A stretch of DNA of 64,000 bases from Pantoea cypripedii (GCF_011395035.1 NZ_CP024768.1:2083286-2147285), one strand, 5' to 3'. Shown: positions 41,734 to 50,590, counted from the stretch's first letter. Made by a program: numbers and translations. The notes: a model not told the origin generated them from the letters alone.

Positions 41734-42480
41734 ATGATTATTTTTGTTACCGGTGCGACCGCCGGTTTTGGTCAAAGTATCACCCGCCGCTTCATTGCTA
41801 CAGGTCATAAAGTGATCGCCAGTGGACGCCGCGCTGAGCGCCTGCAGGCGCTGAAAGACGAGCTGGGTGACAATCTGTATACCGTTCAGCTGGACGTGCG
41901 TAACCGCGCGGCCATCGAAGAGGCTATCGCCGCCCTGCCTGCCGAGTGGCGCAATATTGATGTGCTGGTTAACAATGCCGGTCTGGCGTTGGGCGTGGAA
42001 CCAGCACATAAGGCCAATATTGAAGACTGGGAAAATATGATCGACACCAACAATAAAGGTTTGGTGTATATGACGCGCGCATTGCTGCCAGCCATGGTGG
42101 AACGCAATGTCGGTCATATTATCAATATCGGCTCAATTGCCGGTAGTTGGCCATATCTCGGTGGCAACGTTTACGGTGCGACCAAAGCCTTCGTGCGTCA
42201 GTTCAGCCTCAATCTACGTACCGATTTACATGGCACCGCGTTGCGCGTAACCGATATCGAACCGGGTCTGGTCGGCGGCACCGAGTTTTCTAATGTCCGT
42301 TTTAAAGGCGACGACGGTAAAGCGGATAAGGTGTATGAAGGCACCACCGCACTGACAGCCGAAGATGTGACCGAAGCGGTGTATTGGGTCGCGACGTTGC
42401 CGAAACACGTCAACATCAATACCCTGGAGATGATGCCAGTCACGCAAACGCTGGCCGGTCTGAAGGTACATAAAGAATAA
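41734..42480 (+). CDS. ydfG: NADP-dependent 3-hydroxy acid dehydrogenase YdfG
   Basis: 248-aa short-chain dehydrogenase. TGATAGFG cofactor loop, NNAG, catalytic Ser of INIGSIAGSW and YGATK (Tyr-x-x-x-Lys), then DIEPGLVGGTEFS. Near identical in these blocks to E. coli YdfG, which oxidises L-allo-threonine, serine and 3-hydroxypropionate and reduces malonic semialdehyde (RutE/YdfG role). I start at the ATG at 41734, 8 bp after AAGGA. In E. coli its divergent neighbour is dcp; here 6.8 kb separates them. Confidence 0.93.
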   Translation: MIIFVTGATAGFGQSITRRFIATGHKVIASGRRAERLQALKDELGDNLYTVQLDVRNRAAIEEAIAALPAEWRNIDVLVNNAGLALGVEPAHKANIEDWENMIDTNNKGLVYMTRALLPAMVERNVGHIINIGSIAGSWPYLGGNVYGATKAFVRQFSLNLRTDLHGTALRVTDIEPGLVGGTEFSNVRFKGDDGKADKVYEGTTALTAEDVTEAVYWVATLPKHVNINTLEMMPVTQTLAGLKVHKE

Positions 42481-42484
42481 CGTG

Positions 42485-42512
42485 TTGCGGCGCGATTTAT
42501 CGCGTCGCTACG
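42485..42512. repeat. REP-like element overlapping the ynfA stop
   Basis: GCGGCGCGATTTATCGCGTCGCTACG; the CTA in GCTACG is the ynfA stop codon read from the minus strand. It separates the convergent ydfG and ynfA genes. Confidence 0.65.
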
Positions 42513-42840
42513 CTTCACTGCCCCAGCCCGCCACAATAATCAGCATGCCACTTAAGGCAATCAGACCGCCTGCCCAATCCCACGGGCTAAGTTTTACCCC
42601 ATCGACCAGCTGCAGCCAGATCAGCGCCGTCATCACATACACACCACCGTAGGCGGCATAGACGCGTCCACTCGCCGCCGGGTGTAACGTCAGCAACCAG
42701 ACAAATAGCATCAGGCTGGCCGCAGCCGGTAGCAACAGCCATGCCGTCGCCCCCTTCTTCAGCCACAGCCACGGCAGAAAGCAGCCAACAATTTCCGCGA
42801 TAGCAGTGAAAAAGAACAACAGTGCGGTTTTAACCAGCAT
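42508..42840 (-). CDS. ynfA: YnfA family (UPF0060) small multidrug-type membrane protein
   Basis: 110 aa with four membrane helices and the family blocks AEIVGCFLPWLWLK, GRVYAAYGGVYV and DWAGGLIALSGMLII. YnfA is related to small multidrug resistance proteins and is implicated in drug efflux in enterobacteria. The gene is divergent from ynfB, as in E. coli, and its stop lies in a palindromic repeat. Confidence 0.92.
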   Translation of the reverse strand: MLVKTALLFFFTAIAEIVGCFLPWLWLKKGATAWLLLPAAASLMLFVWLLTLHPAASGRVYAAYGGVYVMTALIWLQLVDGVKLSPWDWAGGLIALSGMLIIVAGWGSEA

Positions 42841-42970
42841 AAAAAGTCTCTCAGAAGTCTCAACAAATGCCTCACCGCTGGTGAGTAAAGAAGCAGCGAT
42901 GATATACTAGCGACCATTGTTGTTACAGCCACCATCGCGGCTGTGCTGGCGTTAACTGAAGGAAAAGATG

Positions 42971-43306
42971 ATGAAAAAACTGTTTCCCGCACTACTGGCT
43001 GCGGCACTGACCTCCAGCGTACTGCTGGCTGCCCCCCTGGCTTCCGCGCAGACCGATAAACTGATCATTGAAAACGGCAACAGCGCTGCCAGCAATGAAG
43101 CAGCACGCCAAAGCAAGGAACAATGGAATGACACCCGCAACCTGCGCGACAAGGTGAATACCCGCGTCGAGAAAGAGTTCGACAAAACCGACAAAGCGTT
43201 TGATACCCGTGACTCATGTGAAAAAAGCTATAACGTCAACGCCTACTGGGAACCCAACACCCTGCGTTGCCTGGATCGTCGTACCGGCCGCGTGGTCGCA
43301 CCATAA
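42971..43306 (+). CDS. ynfB: YnfB (DUF1283) periplasmic protein
   Basis: 111 aa. Signal peptide ending near PLASAQ, then NDTRNLRDKVNTRVEKEFDK and the C-terminal block NAYWEPNTLRCLDRRTGRV, which matches E. coli YnfB closely. Function unknown. Of two tandem ATGs I prefer the second (42971), spaced 7 bp from AAGGA; the first adds one residue. Two cysteines in the mature part (DSCEKS, LRCLDR) could form a disulfide. Confidence 0.9.
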   Translation: MKKLFPALLAAALTSSVLLAAPLASAQTDKLIIENGNSAASNEAARQSKEQWNDTRNLRDKVNTRVEKEFDKTDKAFDTRDSCEKSYNVNAYWEPNTLRCLDRRTGRVVAP

Positions 43307-43358
43307 GCCGCTGATGCTGCTATAGTCATCAAGGGAATAAAAACCAAAGGAGTGTGTG

Positions 43359-43655
43359 ATGAATAAACGTGTAGCCGTTGTATTGCTGTCCCTGCTGGCA
43401 TTGCCGATGCTGGCACAGGCCTCCTGTGAAAGCGTAAAAGCAGACATCAGCAAAAAAATCATCAGTAACGGCGTAGCCGAGTCAGATTTTACCCTGGATA
43501 TCGTCGCGAACGATCAGGCCGACCAGGCCGGTGGCCAGGTTGTGGGCCATTGCGAGAATGATACCCAGAAAATTGTCTACAAAAAGCTGAACCACGACGC
43601 TGACAGTAACGAACCCAATGCTGCGGGCAGCTCGCAGGATTCATCTTCACAGTAA
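43359..43655 (+). CDS. ynfD: YnfD-type DUF1161 periplasmic protein
   Basis: 98 aa. Signal peptide (MNKRVAVVLLSLLALPMLAQ), then the DUF1161 pattern CESVKADISKKIISNGV with VVGHCENDTQKIVY; the two Cys probably pair. The Ser/Asn-rich C-terminal tail is variable in the family. AAAGGAG lies before the ATG at 43359; an in-frame GTG immediately upstream is not needed. In E. coli ynfC separates ynfB and ynfD; it is absent here. Confidence 0.85.
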   Translation: MNKRVAVVLLSLLALPMLAQASCESVKADISKKIISNGVAESDFTLDIVANDQADQAGGQVVGHCENDTQKIVYKKLNHDADSNEPNAAGSSQDSSSQ

Positions 43656-43663
43656 ACATACCC

Positions 43664-43713
43664 TGTAGCGGCGCGTTTTTTCGCGCAGGTTTTTGGCACC
43701 GCGCGCCGCTACG
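43664..43713. repeat. Degenerate facing pair of REP-like elements
   Basis: GTAGCGGCGCGTTTTTTCGCGC (from 43665) faces GCGCGCCGCTACG (43701-43713). CTA in the second copy is the stop codon of the MFS gene on the minus strand. Confidence 0.6.
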
Positions 43714-45169
43714 TATTCTCTGGTCGCTGATGCGGCATCAGCCACGCAATCCATAGTGTCAGGCTGGCAATGAGCAGCGCCACCACAAACACCCAATGTA
43801 GTGAACTGGCAATCTGGGCTATCCACTCCTGCAATGTTCCGTGTGGCAAGGCCTGACGGCTTTCATGCGACATGATTTTTTGCATCGGATCGCTGGCCTG
43901 CGGCAGCCGTAGCATCAGGTTATAATTCAGCACCGCCCCCATCAGCGCAGTCCCAATCGCCGAACCCAGCATCCGGCTGAACATAATCGACGCGGTACAA
44001 ATGCCACGAATTTCATAATGCGCATGGTTTTGCACAGAAACCAGGAAGGTGGTGCTGGTCATTCCCATGCCCGTACCGATCACAAAAGCGGTGAATCCAG
44101 CCTGCATAATGCTGCTATCGGCGCGTAATAGCAGCAATAACGCACTACCGGCTATTAACAATAGCGCCCCCAACTGCGCGGTAATGCGGTAAGAGGTCAT
44201 CAGCATCAGTCGTCCACTCAGGGTGCTGGCAAGCGGCCAGCCAATCGACATCATCGCCAGCGCGCTGCCTGCCTGTAACGGCGTGCCACCGGTAATGCCC
44301 TGAATCCAGGTGGGCAGGAAAGCGCTGATCCCCATCATCGCAGCCCCGATAATCAGGTTACCCGCATTGCCCGCCACGATTAACCGGCTGCGCCAGATAG
44401 CCAGCGGAAACAGCGGTGCCGCCGCGCGTTGCTCATGACGCTTGAGGAAAACCGCCGCGATCAGCGCCATCACCAGAAACAGCAGCAGCCAGTAACCGAG
44501 GACTTCTGCCTGCAACAAGGCGATCAGCAACGCGCTGACGCTCAGCATCAGCCAGGCGCAACCCGTGATGTTCAGCGCAGCGCTTTGCTGTTGTTCATGC
44601 GCCGGAAGGAAACGCGCCAGCAGCAGCATGGAGAGCAGCCCAATCGGCACGTTGACCCAGAAAATCACCGCCCAGCTGAAATGCTGTACCAGCCAGGCAC
44701 CACTCAACGGCCCGAGTATCGCCGCCACTCCCCAGACACTGGAGAGCCAGCCCTGCACACTGGCGCGTTCGCGCGGTGAGTAGATGTCCGCAACGATGGT
44801 GGTGGTCAGCGGCATGATGGCCCCCGCTCCCAATCCCTGAAAAGCGCGGAACAGGATGAGCCATGTCATGCTATGGGCAAAGCCGCACAGCACTGAACCG
44901 ATAAGGAACAGTGAAACCCCAACAAAAAATAGCGTTTTCCGGCCCCACATATCCGCCAGCCGCCCGTAAAGCGGCACGGTCACCGCCTGGGTAAGCAGAT
45001 AGATGGAGAAAACCCAGCCAAACTGCGAGAAGCCGCCCAGATCGGCAATGATGGTGGGCATCGCTGTCGCCACAATGGTGACCTCAATCGCCGCCATAAA
45101 CATAGCCAGCATGCAGCCGATCAGGATCCAGTGACGATTTCCCGTTTGTATTTCTGCGCTCTCAGTCAT
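43709..45169 (-). CDS. DHA2-family (14-TM) drug:H+ antiporter
   Basis: 486 aa, about 14 membrane helices. DHA2/EmrB-QacA features: motif A LYGRLADMWGRKTLFF, motif B RAFQGLGAGAIMPL, and motif C ILGPLSGAWLVQHFSW. Relatives export lipophilic cations, detergents or antibiotics with proton exchange. There is no adjacent membrane-fusion partner gene, so it probably acts alone in the inner membrane. It is divergent from the OsmU-type transporter across 321 bp; its own regulator is not in view. Confidence 0.88.
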   Translation of the reverse strand: MTESAEIQTGNRHWILIGCMLAMFMAAIEVTIVATAMPTIIADLGGFSQFGWVFSIYLLTQAVTVPLYGRLADMWGRKTLFFVGVSLFLIGSVLCGFAHSMTWLILFRAFQGLGAGAIMPLTTTIVADIYSPRERASVQGWLSSVWGVAAILGPLSGAWLVQHFSWAVIFWVNVPIGLLSMLLLARFLPAHEQQQSAALNITGCAWLMLSVSALLIALLQAEVLGYWLLLFLVMALIAAVFLKRHEQRAAAPLFPLAIWRSRLIVAGNAGNLIIGAAMMGISAFLPTWIQGITGGTPLQAGSALAMMSIGWPLASTLSGRLMLMTSYRITAQLGALLLIAGSALLLLLRADSSIMQAGFTAFVIGTGMGMTSTTFLVSVQNHAHYEIRGICTASIMFSRMLGSAIGTALMGAVLNYNLMLRLPQASDPMQKIMSHESRQALPHGTLQEWIAQIASSLHWVFVVALLIASLTLWIAWLMPHQRPENT

Positions 45170-45378
45170 TTTTCTTCCTTCCTTTGCCTCAAGGCTAGAC
45201 GAAATTTGCCGTCGTCAATTTCCTCTGCGTGCGCTCGCTTGTGACAGTGTCACATAATTCGATGAATTTTTTTTATTGTCGTGAATTGCCTTATTTCATG
45301 CGGGTTGAACCCGTTTTTTCCCCTTTTTCTATCTGTCTGATTTTCCCCTGAAAACTGGCATCTTCCGTTTTAGGTTGC

Positions 45379-45384
45379 TATAGG
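45379..45384 (+). promoter_or_regulatory. Candidate extended -10 promoter of the osmoprotectant transporter
   Basis: TGC-TATAGG forms an extended -10 element about 110 bp before the first transporter gene; no convincing -35 is present, which is compatible with a stationary-phase or osmotically induced sigma-S promoter. This is the only regulatory signal I find in the 321-bp divergent gap. Confidence 0.3.
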
Positions 45385-45490
45385 TCTAAAACCCCTTTCC
45401 CGGTTTTCACTGGAAAAGTGACATTAAGTAGTCGTTTTATCTGCAATCTTAATTTTTTAAATGTTTTTATGATTCAGGGAGAAGCACGCT

Positions 45491-46207
45491 ATGCAAAACG
45501 CATCGCTTGCCCGACGAGCCGGGTTGGCAGTGCTTGCCATTGTAGTGGTGGTTGGGCTGCTGGTCTGGGGACTCGGGCTGGATACGCTGCGCGCCCGTCG
45601 GGTGGATTTAATCTATCTTGGGCAACAGCATTTGTTTTTGGTGTTCTGGTCAATGTTGTTCGCGCTGCTGGTCGGTATTCCCAGCGGCATTTTGCTGAGC
45701 CGTCCGTTTGCCCGGCGCTGGGCTGAGTACGTGATGCAGATTTTCAACGTCGGCAACACGCTGCCACCGCTGGCCGTGCTGGCGCTGGCGATGGTAATCG
45801 TCGGCATTGGCGATCGTCCGGCGTTAATTGCCCTGTTCCTCGCCTCTTTGCTGCCTATCGTGCGAAATACCTTTGCTGGACTGAGCGCGGTCCCCCCCTC
45901 GCTGCTCGAAGCCGCCAACGGTATTGGCATGACCAAATTTCAGCGTTTGCGTCAGGTGGAAATACCCAATGCACTGCCGGTGATCCTTGCCGGGGTGCGG
46001 ATTGCTACTGCCATCAATGTTGGCACTGCGCCGCTGGCGTTTTTGATTGGTGCCAGCAGCTACGGCGAGCTGATTTTTCCTGGCATCTATCTCAACGACT
46101 TCCCAACGCTGATCCTCGGTGCAGCGGCAACTGCCCTGTTCGCGCTGATCCTCGATATGCTGCTCGCCGCAGTGGGACGCATCCTCAGCCCGCACTCAGC
46201 GGCATAA
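45491..46207 (+). CDS. osmY: Osmoprotectant ABC transporter permease (OsmY-type)
   Basis: 238 aa, about six membrane helices. The glycine-betaine/choline-type permease loop EAANGIGMTKFQRLRQVEIPNALPVILAGVR is plain, and the N-terminal extension QQHLFLVFWSMLFALLVGIPSG is typical for OpuCB/OpuCD proteins. First gene of a four-gene operon (permease, binding protein, permease, ATPase), similar in composition to Salmonella OsmU (osmVWXY), which imports glycine betaine and choline-O-sulfate at high osmolarity. Gene name by that analogy; it is unrelated to the E. coli periplasmic protein also called OsmY. Confidence 0.83.
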   Translation: MQNASLARRAGLAVLAIVVVVGLLVWGLGLDTLRARRVDLIYLGQQHLFLVFWSMLFALLVGIPSGILLSRPFARRWAEYVMQIFNVGNTLPPLAVLALAMVIVGIGDRPALIALFLASLLPIVRNTFAGLSAVPPSLLEAANGIGMTKFQRLRQVEIPNALPVILAGVRIATAINVGTAPLAFLIGASSYGELIFPGIYLNDFPTLILGAAATALFALILDMLLAAVGRILSPHSAA

Positions 46208-46223
46208 CCACAGGAGCCTTGTG

Positions 46224-47150
46224 ATGGCCACTGCCAACCTGCTGGCGCGCTGGGCAAAACGCACCGCGCTGGCACTGACCGCAACCCTGGCACTCAGCCA
46301 GGCCGCTGCGGCCGCCACCCCCATTGTGATGGCGACCAAAAGTTTTACTGAGCAACACATTCTTTCCGCCATGACGGTGATGTGGCTGCAAAAGAAAGGT
46401 TTTCAGGTGATCCCAAAAACCAATATCGCCACCACCATTGGTCGTAACGCGATGATCAACAAACAGATTGATATGACCTGGGAATATACCGGAACTTCGC
46501 TCATCATCTTTAACCACATCAATAAGCCGATGTCGTCACAGCAGGCTTATCAAACGGTGAAAGATCTTGACGGTAAGCTGGGGCTGATCTGGCTGGACCC
46601 GGCCCCCATGAACAATACCTACGCCTTCGCCATGAAACGTGAACGTGCTGACAAGGAAGGTATCAGCACCATGTCGCAACTGGTGGCAAAGCTGGAGCAG
46701 ATTCGTAAGACTGACCCGGATCATAACTGGAAGCTGGGGCTGGACCTGGAGTTTGCCGGGCGTTCTGATGGCCTCAAGCCGTTACAGAAGGCCTACAACA
46801 TGCCGCTTGACCGCCCACAGATTCGGCAGATGGATCCCGGGTTGGTATACAACGCGGTGCAGGAAGGCTTTGTTGATGCTGGCCTGATCTACACCACTGA
46901 CGGACGTGTAAAAGGCTTTGATCTCAAGGTGCTGGAGGATGATAAGCACTTCTTTCCAAGTTACAACGTCACGCCTGTGGTGCGTAAAGATGTGCTGGAG
47001 AGCCATCCGGGACTGGAAGCTGCGCTGAATCAGTTGTCACCGCTGATCACTGACGAGGCGATCACCGAGATGAATAAACGCGTCGATATTGATCACCAGT
47101 CTCCTGAACAGGTGGCACGTGATTTCCTTAAATCTAAAAACATGCTGTAA
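46224..47150 (+). CDS. osmX: Osmoprotectant-binding protein (OsmX-type)
   Basis: 308 aa. Signal peptide cleaved near SQAAAAATP; the mature protein is of the OpuAC type: MATKSFTEQHILSAMTVMWLQ, EYTGTSLIIFNH, DLEFAGRSDG and DAGLIYTTDGR. Aromatic-box residues for quaternary amines are expected in these blocks. AGGAG lies 8 bp before the ATG at 46224; the GTG just upstream in frame is less likely. It lies 16 bp after the first permease gene and 9 bp before the second. Confidence 0.87.
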   Translation: MATANLLARWAKRTALALTATLALSQAAAAATPIVMATKSFTEQHILSAMTVMWLQKKGFQVIPKTNIATTIGRNAMINKQIDMTWEYTGTSLIIFNHINKPMSSQQAYQTVKDLDGKLGLIWLDPAPMNNTYAFAMKRERADKEGISTMSQLVAKLEQIRKTDPDHNWKLGLDLEFAGRSDGLKPLQKAYNMPLDRPQIRQMDPGLVYNAVQEGFVDAGLIYTTDGRVKGFDLKVLEDDKHFFPSYNVTPVVRKDVLESHPGLEAALNQLSPLITDEAITEMNKRVDIDHQSPEQVARDFLKSKNML

Positions 47151-47159
47151 GGAGGCGCT

Positions 47160-47807
47160 ATGGATACCCTGCATTACATCATGGATAACTGGGACACCCT
47201 GCTGGCCCTGACCTGGCAGCATACCTGGCTGGTGCTGGTGGCGGTTGGTTTTGCCATTGTGGTTGGCGTACCGCTGGGCATTTTGATTGTGCGCTTTAAA
47301 TGGCTGGCTACGCCGGTATTGGGTATTGCCACCATCGTACTCACCATTCCGACCATCGCGCTATTTGGCCTGATGATTCCGCTGTTTTCGCTGATCGGTC
47401 AGGGGATTGGTGCCCTGCCAGCCATCACCGCCGTGTTTCTTTATTCACTGCTACCGATTGTGCGTAACACCCACACCGCGCTGGAGAACCTGCCACCGGG
47501 CCTGCGTGAAGCCGGACGTGGTATCGGCATGACCTTCTGGCAGCGCTTGCGCTGGGTTGAGATCCCCATGGCACTCCCGGTCATTTTTGGTGGTATCCGC
47601 ACCGCCGTGGTGATGAATGTGGGCGTGATGGCGATTGCCGCGGTGATCGGTGCAGGTGGTTTAGGCCTGCAGCTGCTGGATGGCATCAGCGGCAGCGATG
47701 TACGTATGTTGATTGCCGGTGCGTTGATGATTTGTGTGCTGGCTATTGTGCTTGACTGGCTGCTGCATCGTTTGCAGTCGGCGCTGACTCCTAAGGGGAT
47801 TCGATAA
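47160..47807 (+). CDS. osmW: Osmoprotectant ABC transporter permease (OsmW-type)
   Basis: 215 aa, about five to six helices, with the permease loop LREAGRGIGMTFWQRLRWVEIPMALPVIFGGIR. It is shorter than the first permease and pairs with it as a heterodimer. GGAGGCGCT precedes the ATG. Its stop codon overlaps the start of the ATPase gene (TAATG). Confidence 0.87.
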   Translation: MDTLHYIMDNWDTLLALTWQHTWLVLVAVGFAIVVGVPLGILIVRFKWLATPVLGIATIVLTIPTIALFGLMIPLFSLIGQGIGALPAITAVFLYSLLPIVRNTHTALENLPPGLREAGRGIGMTFWQRLRWVEIPMALPVIFGGIRTAVVMNVGVMAIAAVIGAGGLGLQLLDGISGSDVRMLIAGALMICVLAIVLDWLLHRLQSALTPKGIR

Positions 47808-48943
47808 TGATAAAACTGGAAAACCTGACGAAAACCTTTACCCAGAAAAATGGCACCCGCTTCAATGCCGTTGATAACGTCAGCCTGGAAGTGCCCGCCG
47901 GGGAAATGTGTGTGTTGCTCGGCCCTTCTGGTTGCGGCAAAACCACTACGCTGAAGATGATCAATCGACTGATTCCCGCTACCAGCGGCAAAATTTTAAT
48001 CAATGGTGAAGACACCAGCATGCAGGATACCGTGACGCTACGCCGCAATATCGGTTATGTGATCCAGCAGATTGGTTTGTTCCCCAATATGACCATTGAA
48101 GAGAACATTACCGTGGTGCCGCGCATGCTGGGCTGGGATAAAAAACGTTGCCGTGAACGCGCGACTGAACTGATGAGCATGGTGGCGCTGGATCCGACAA
48201 AATTCCTGCATCGCTACCCGCGTGAGATGTCAGGTGGCCAGCAGCAGAGGATCGGCGTGATCCGCGCGCTGGCGGCAGATCCACCGGTACTGCTGATGGA
48301 TGAACCTTTCGGTGCGGTCGACCCAATTAACCGTGAGGTGATCCAGAATGAATTTCTCGACATGCAACGTCAGTTGAAAAAGACAGTGATGCTGGTCAGC
48401 CATGATATTGATGAAGCACTGAAGCTGGGCGATCGCATTGCGGTATTTGGTCAGGGCAAAATTGTGCAGTGTGCCAGCCCGGATGAATTGCTGGCGAAAC
48501 CGGCGAATGATTTTGTTGGATCGTTTGTCGGCCAGGACCGCACCCTGAAACGTTTGTTGCTGGTGCAGGCGGGTGACGTCACCGATCAGCAGCCGACCAT
48601 TACCGTGCAGCGCAGTACTCCTTTGCAGGAAGCTTTCGCCACCATGGATGATAACGATATGCGCTCGGTAACGGTGGTGGATAATGACGGCAAGCCACTG
48701 GGCTTTGTGAAACGTCGGGAAGCGCGTGGTGCCAGTGGGCGCTGTGAAGAGATGCTGCATACCTTTACCGTCACCGGCAAAGCCGAAGAGAACCTGCGTG
48801 TGGTGCTGTCCAAACTGTATGAACACAATCTGGTGTGGATGCCGATTGTCGATGAGGATGGCCGCTACAGCGGGGAGATTTCGCAGGATTATATTGCGGA
48901 CTATCTGAGCTCGGGACGGACACGTCGGCGGTTGAATCCTTAA
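47807..48943 (+). CDS. osmV: Osmoprotectant ABC transporter ATP-binding protein (OsmV-type)
   Basis: 378 aa. ABC domain with Walker A GPSGCGKTT, signature MSGGQQQRIGVIRAL, Walker B VLLMDEPFGAVD and H-loop VSHDIDEAL. A C-terminal region of about 130 residues carries tandem CBS domains (DNDMRSVTVVDNDGKPLGFV; NLVWMPIVDEDGRYSGEI), which in OpuA-type systems sense ionic strength. Translationally coupled to the preceding permease. The facing pair of REP-like elements directly after it probably ends or protects the transcript. Confidence 0.9.
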   Translation: MIKLENLTKTFTQKNGTRFNAVDNVSLEVPAGEMCVLLGPSGCGKTTTLKMINRLIPATSGKILINGEDTSMQDTVTLRRNIGYVIQQIGLFPNMTIEENITVVPRMLGWDKKRCRERATELMSMVALDPTKFLHRYPREMSGGQQQRIGVIRALAADPPVLLMDEPFGAVDPINREVIQNEFLDMQRQLKKTVMLVSHDIDEALKLGDRIAVFGQGKIVQCASPDELLAKPANDFVGSFVGQDRTLKRLLLVQAGDVTDQQPTITVQRSTPLQEAFATMDDNDMRSVTVVDNDGKPLGFVKRREARGASGRCEEMLHTFTVTGKAEENLRVVLSKLYEHNLVWMPIVDEDGRYSGEISQDYIADYLSSGRTRRRLNP

Positions 48944-48952
48944 CTGCTCGAT

Positions 48953-49028
48953 CCGTAGCGGCGCGATTTATCGCGCAATCCCGTGCACGATGCGGGAAAA
49001 ACCCGCGCGATAAATCGCGCCGCTACGG
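48953..49028. repeat. Facing pair of REP-like elements
   Basis: CCGTAGCGGCGCGATTTATC (48953) and its inverse complement ending at 49028: 23 to 24 bp arms that match perfectly, with about 28 bp between them. It lies between convergent osmV and the purine permease and could act as a bidirectional transcript end. Confidence 0.75.
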
Positions 49029-49035
49029 TCAGTGT

Positions 49036-50412
49036 TTAATGGGAGTCCTCTGCGGCGGCAGTGGTCAGTGCGGCGTTGCTCTGCTCTGACGGCAGCATCA
49101 CATTCAGCACAATCGCCAGAATGCCGCCGGTGGTCACCGCATGACCGAACAAATTGGTGATGATCATCGGAAATTGTTTTAGTACATCCGGTACTGCTTC
49201 AACGCCGAGACCCAGACCAAACGACACCGCCACAATCAGCATTTCACGGCGTCCCAGCGGCGTCTGTGTCATCACGCGGATCCCAGCAGCCACCACGCTA
49301 CCAAACATCACCAGCGTTGCACCACCCAATACCGGCGGCGGAATTTGCTGCAACAAATTACCAATCACCGGGAACACGCCGAGCAGCACCAGCATCAGAC
49401 CGATCACCATGCCGACATAACGGCTGGCGACGCCGGTCATCTGAATCACGCCGTTATTTTGCGCGAAGGTGGTGTTCGGGAAAGCAGAGAACATCGCAGC
49501 CAGTACACAGCTGATACCATCAGCCAGGATGCCACCCTGTAGACGACGCTGGAAACCTTCACCCTCAATCGGCTGACGTGACAGCAGGCAGTTGGCGGTG
49601 AGATCCCCTACCGCTTCGATCACGCTGATCACGGAAACCAGCGCAATCGGCACAAAAATCGCCCAGTCAAAGTTGAAGCCAAAACGGAAAAAGCCCGGCA
49701 TCACCAGCCAGCTGCTGGGTGCCATCGGTTTGAGTTGCAGATGGCCGGTCAGCGCTGCCGCCACACAACCCACCGCAATCCCTGCTACCACCGCAATCAG
49801 ACGCGCCCAGCGGTTACGTGAGCGGTTAAGCGCCACAATCACCAGCAACGTCAGTGCGCCCAGCGCCAGGTTCCAGGGGGCGCCGAAGTCCGCCGCGTTA
49901 TGGCCGCCCGCCCAGTCAGTAATGCTGACTTTTATCAGGCTTATACCAATCAGGGTGATCACCGTACCGGTCACCACTGGCGTCAGCACTTTACGTAATG
50001 GTGCGATACAGCGGCTGATCAGCATCGGGATCAGGGCGGCGATCAGGTTGCAGCCGAAGATCATCGCCATGATCTCTTCCGGGGAACCGCCACGCGCTTT
50101 CACCATCAGTCCACCCGACAGGATGACGCCAAGGAAGGCAAAACTGGTGCCCTGCAGGCAGATCATTCCCGCACCAATGCCCATAAAACGCCGAGCCTGG
50201 ATAAAGGTGCCCAGTCCGGAGACCAGTAACGACATGCTAATCAGATAAGGAATATAAGCCTGTAATCCCAGTACCGAACCAATAATCAGCGGTGGCGTAA
50301 TGATGCCCACTACGCTAGCCAGCACATGTTGCAGTGCGGCAAAAAATGCGGGAACTGGGCCTATGCGTGCTTCCAGCCCGTACAGCAAACCTTTTTCATC
50401 TGAGTGCGACAT
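49036..50412 (-). CDS. NCS2-family purine permease (XanP-like)
   Basis: 458 aa with about fourteen hydrophobic helices. NCS2 features: QHVLASVVGIITPPLIIG, GTSFAFLGVILSGG, AVGDLTANCLLS, and the FSAFPNTTFAQNNGVIQMTGVASRYVG signature block (first part read here). XanP/UacT relatives symport xanthine or urate with H+. With xdh, guaD and hpxO in the window, purine-base uptake is the natural role. I do not assign XanP versus UacT; residue-level comparison would be needed. Confidence 0.85.
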   Translation of the reverse strand: MSHSDEKGLLYGLEARIGPVPAFFAALQHVLASVVGIITPPLIIGSVLGLQAYIPYLISMSLLVSGLGTFIQARRFMGIGAGMICLQGTSFAFLGVILSGGLMVKARGGSPEEIMAMIFGCNLIAALIPMLISRCIAPLRKVLTPVVTGTVITLIGISLIKVSITDWAGGHNAADFGAPWNLALGALTLLVIVALNRSRNRWARLIAVVAGIAVGCVAAALTGHLQLKPMAPSSWLVMPGFFRFGFNFDWAIFVPIALVSVISVIEAVGDLTANCLLSRQPIEGEGFQRRLQGGILADGISCVLAAMFSAFPNTTFAQNNGVIQMTGVASRYVGMVIGLMLVLLGVFPVIGNLLQQIPPPVLGGATLVMFGSVVAAGIRVMTQTPLGRREMLIVAVSFGLGLGVEAVPDVLKQFPMIITNLFGHAVTTGGILAIVLNVMLPSEQSNAALTTAAAEDSH

Positions 50413-50590
50413 AACGGTGCTCCGGCAGTAAATTCATCAGGTCAGCTGATGCATGAATCACGCCAGAGCAATAAGTTTCCGTGATGTTTTTGGCAATTCG
50501 TTGAATTTACTAGGGATTAATTTGCAGAAAACGGCGGCTGAATCTGCAACCTTAGATTCAGCCTTTCCGTATTTGCCACTTTTTGTTTCA

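Noticed and set aside
45491..48943. Naming the ABC operon yehZYXW (OsmF system)
   Set aside because: The binding protein's MATKSFTEQHILSAMTV start and EYTGTSLIIFNH fit the OsmX/OpuC type better than YehZ; the substrate is still unproven.
21846..49028. Repeated palindromes as a CRISPR array
   Set aside because: Copies are kilobases apart, not regularly spaced, and no cas gene is present.
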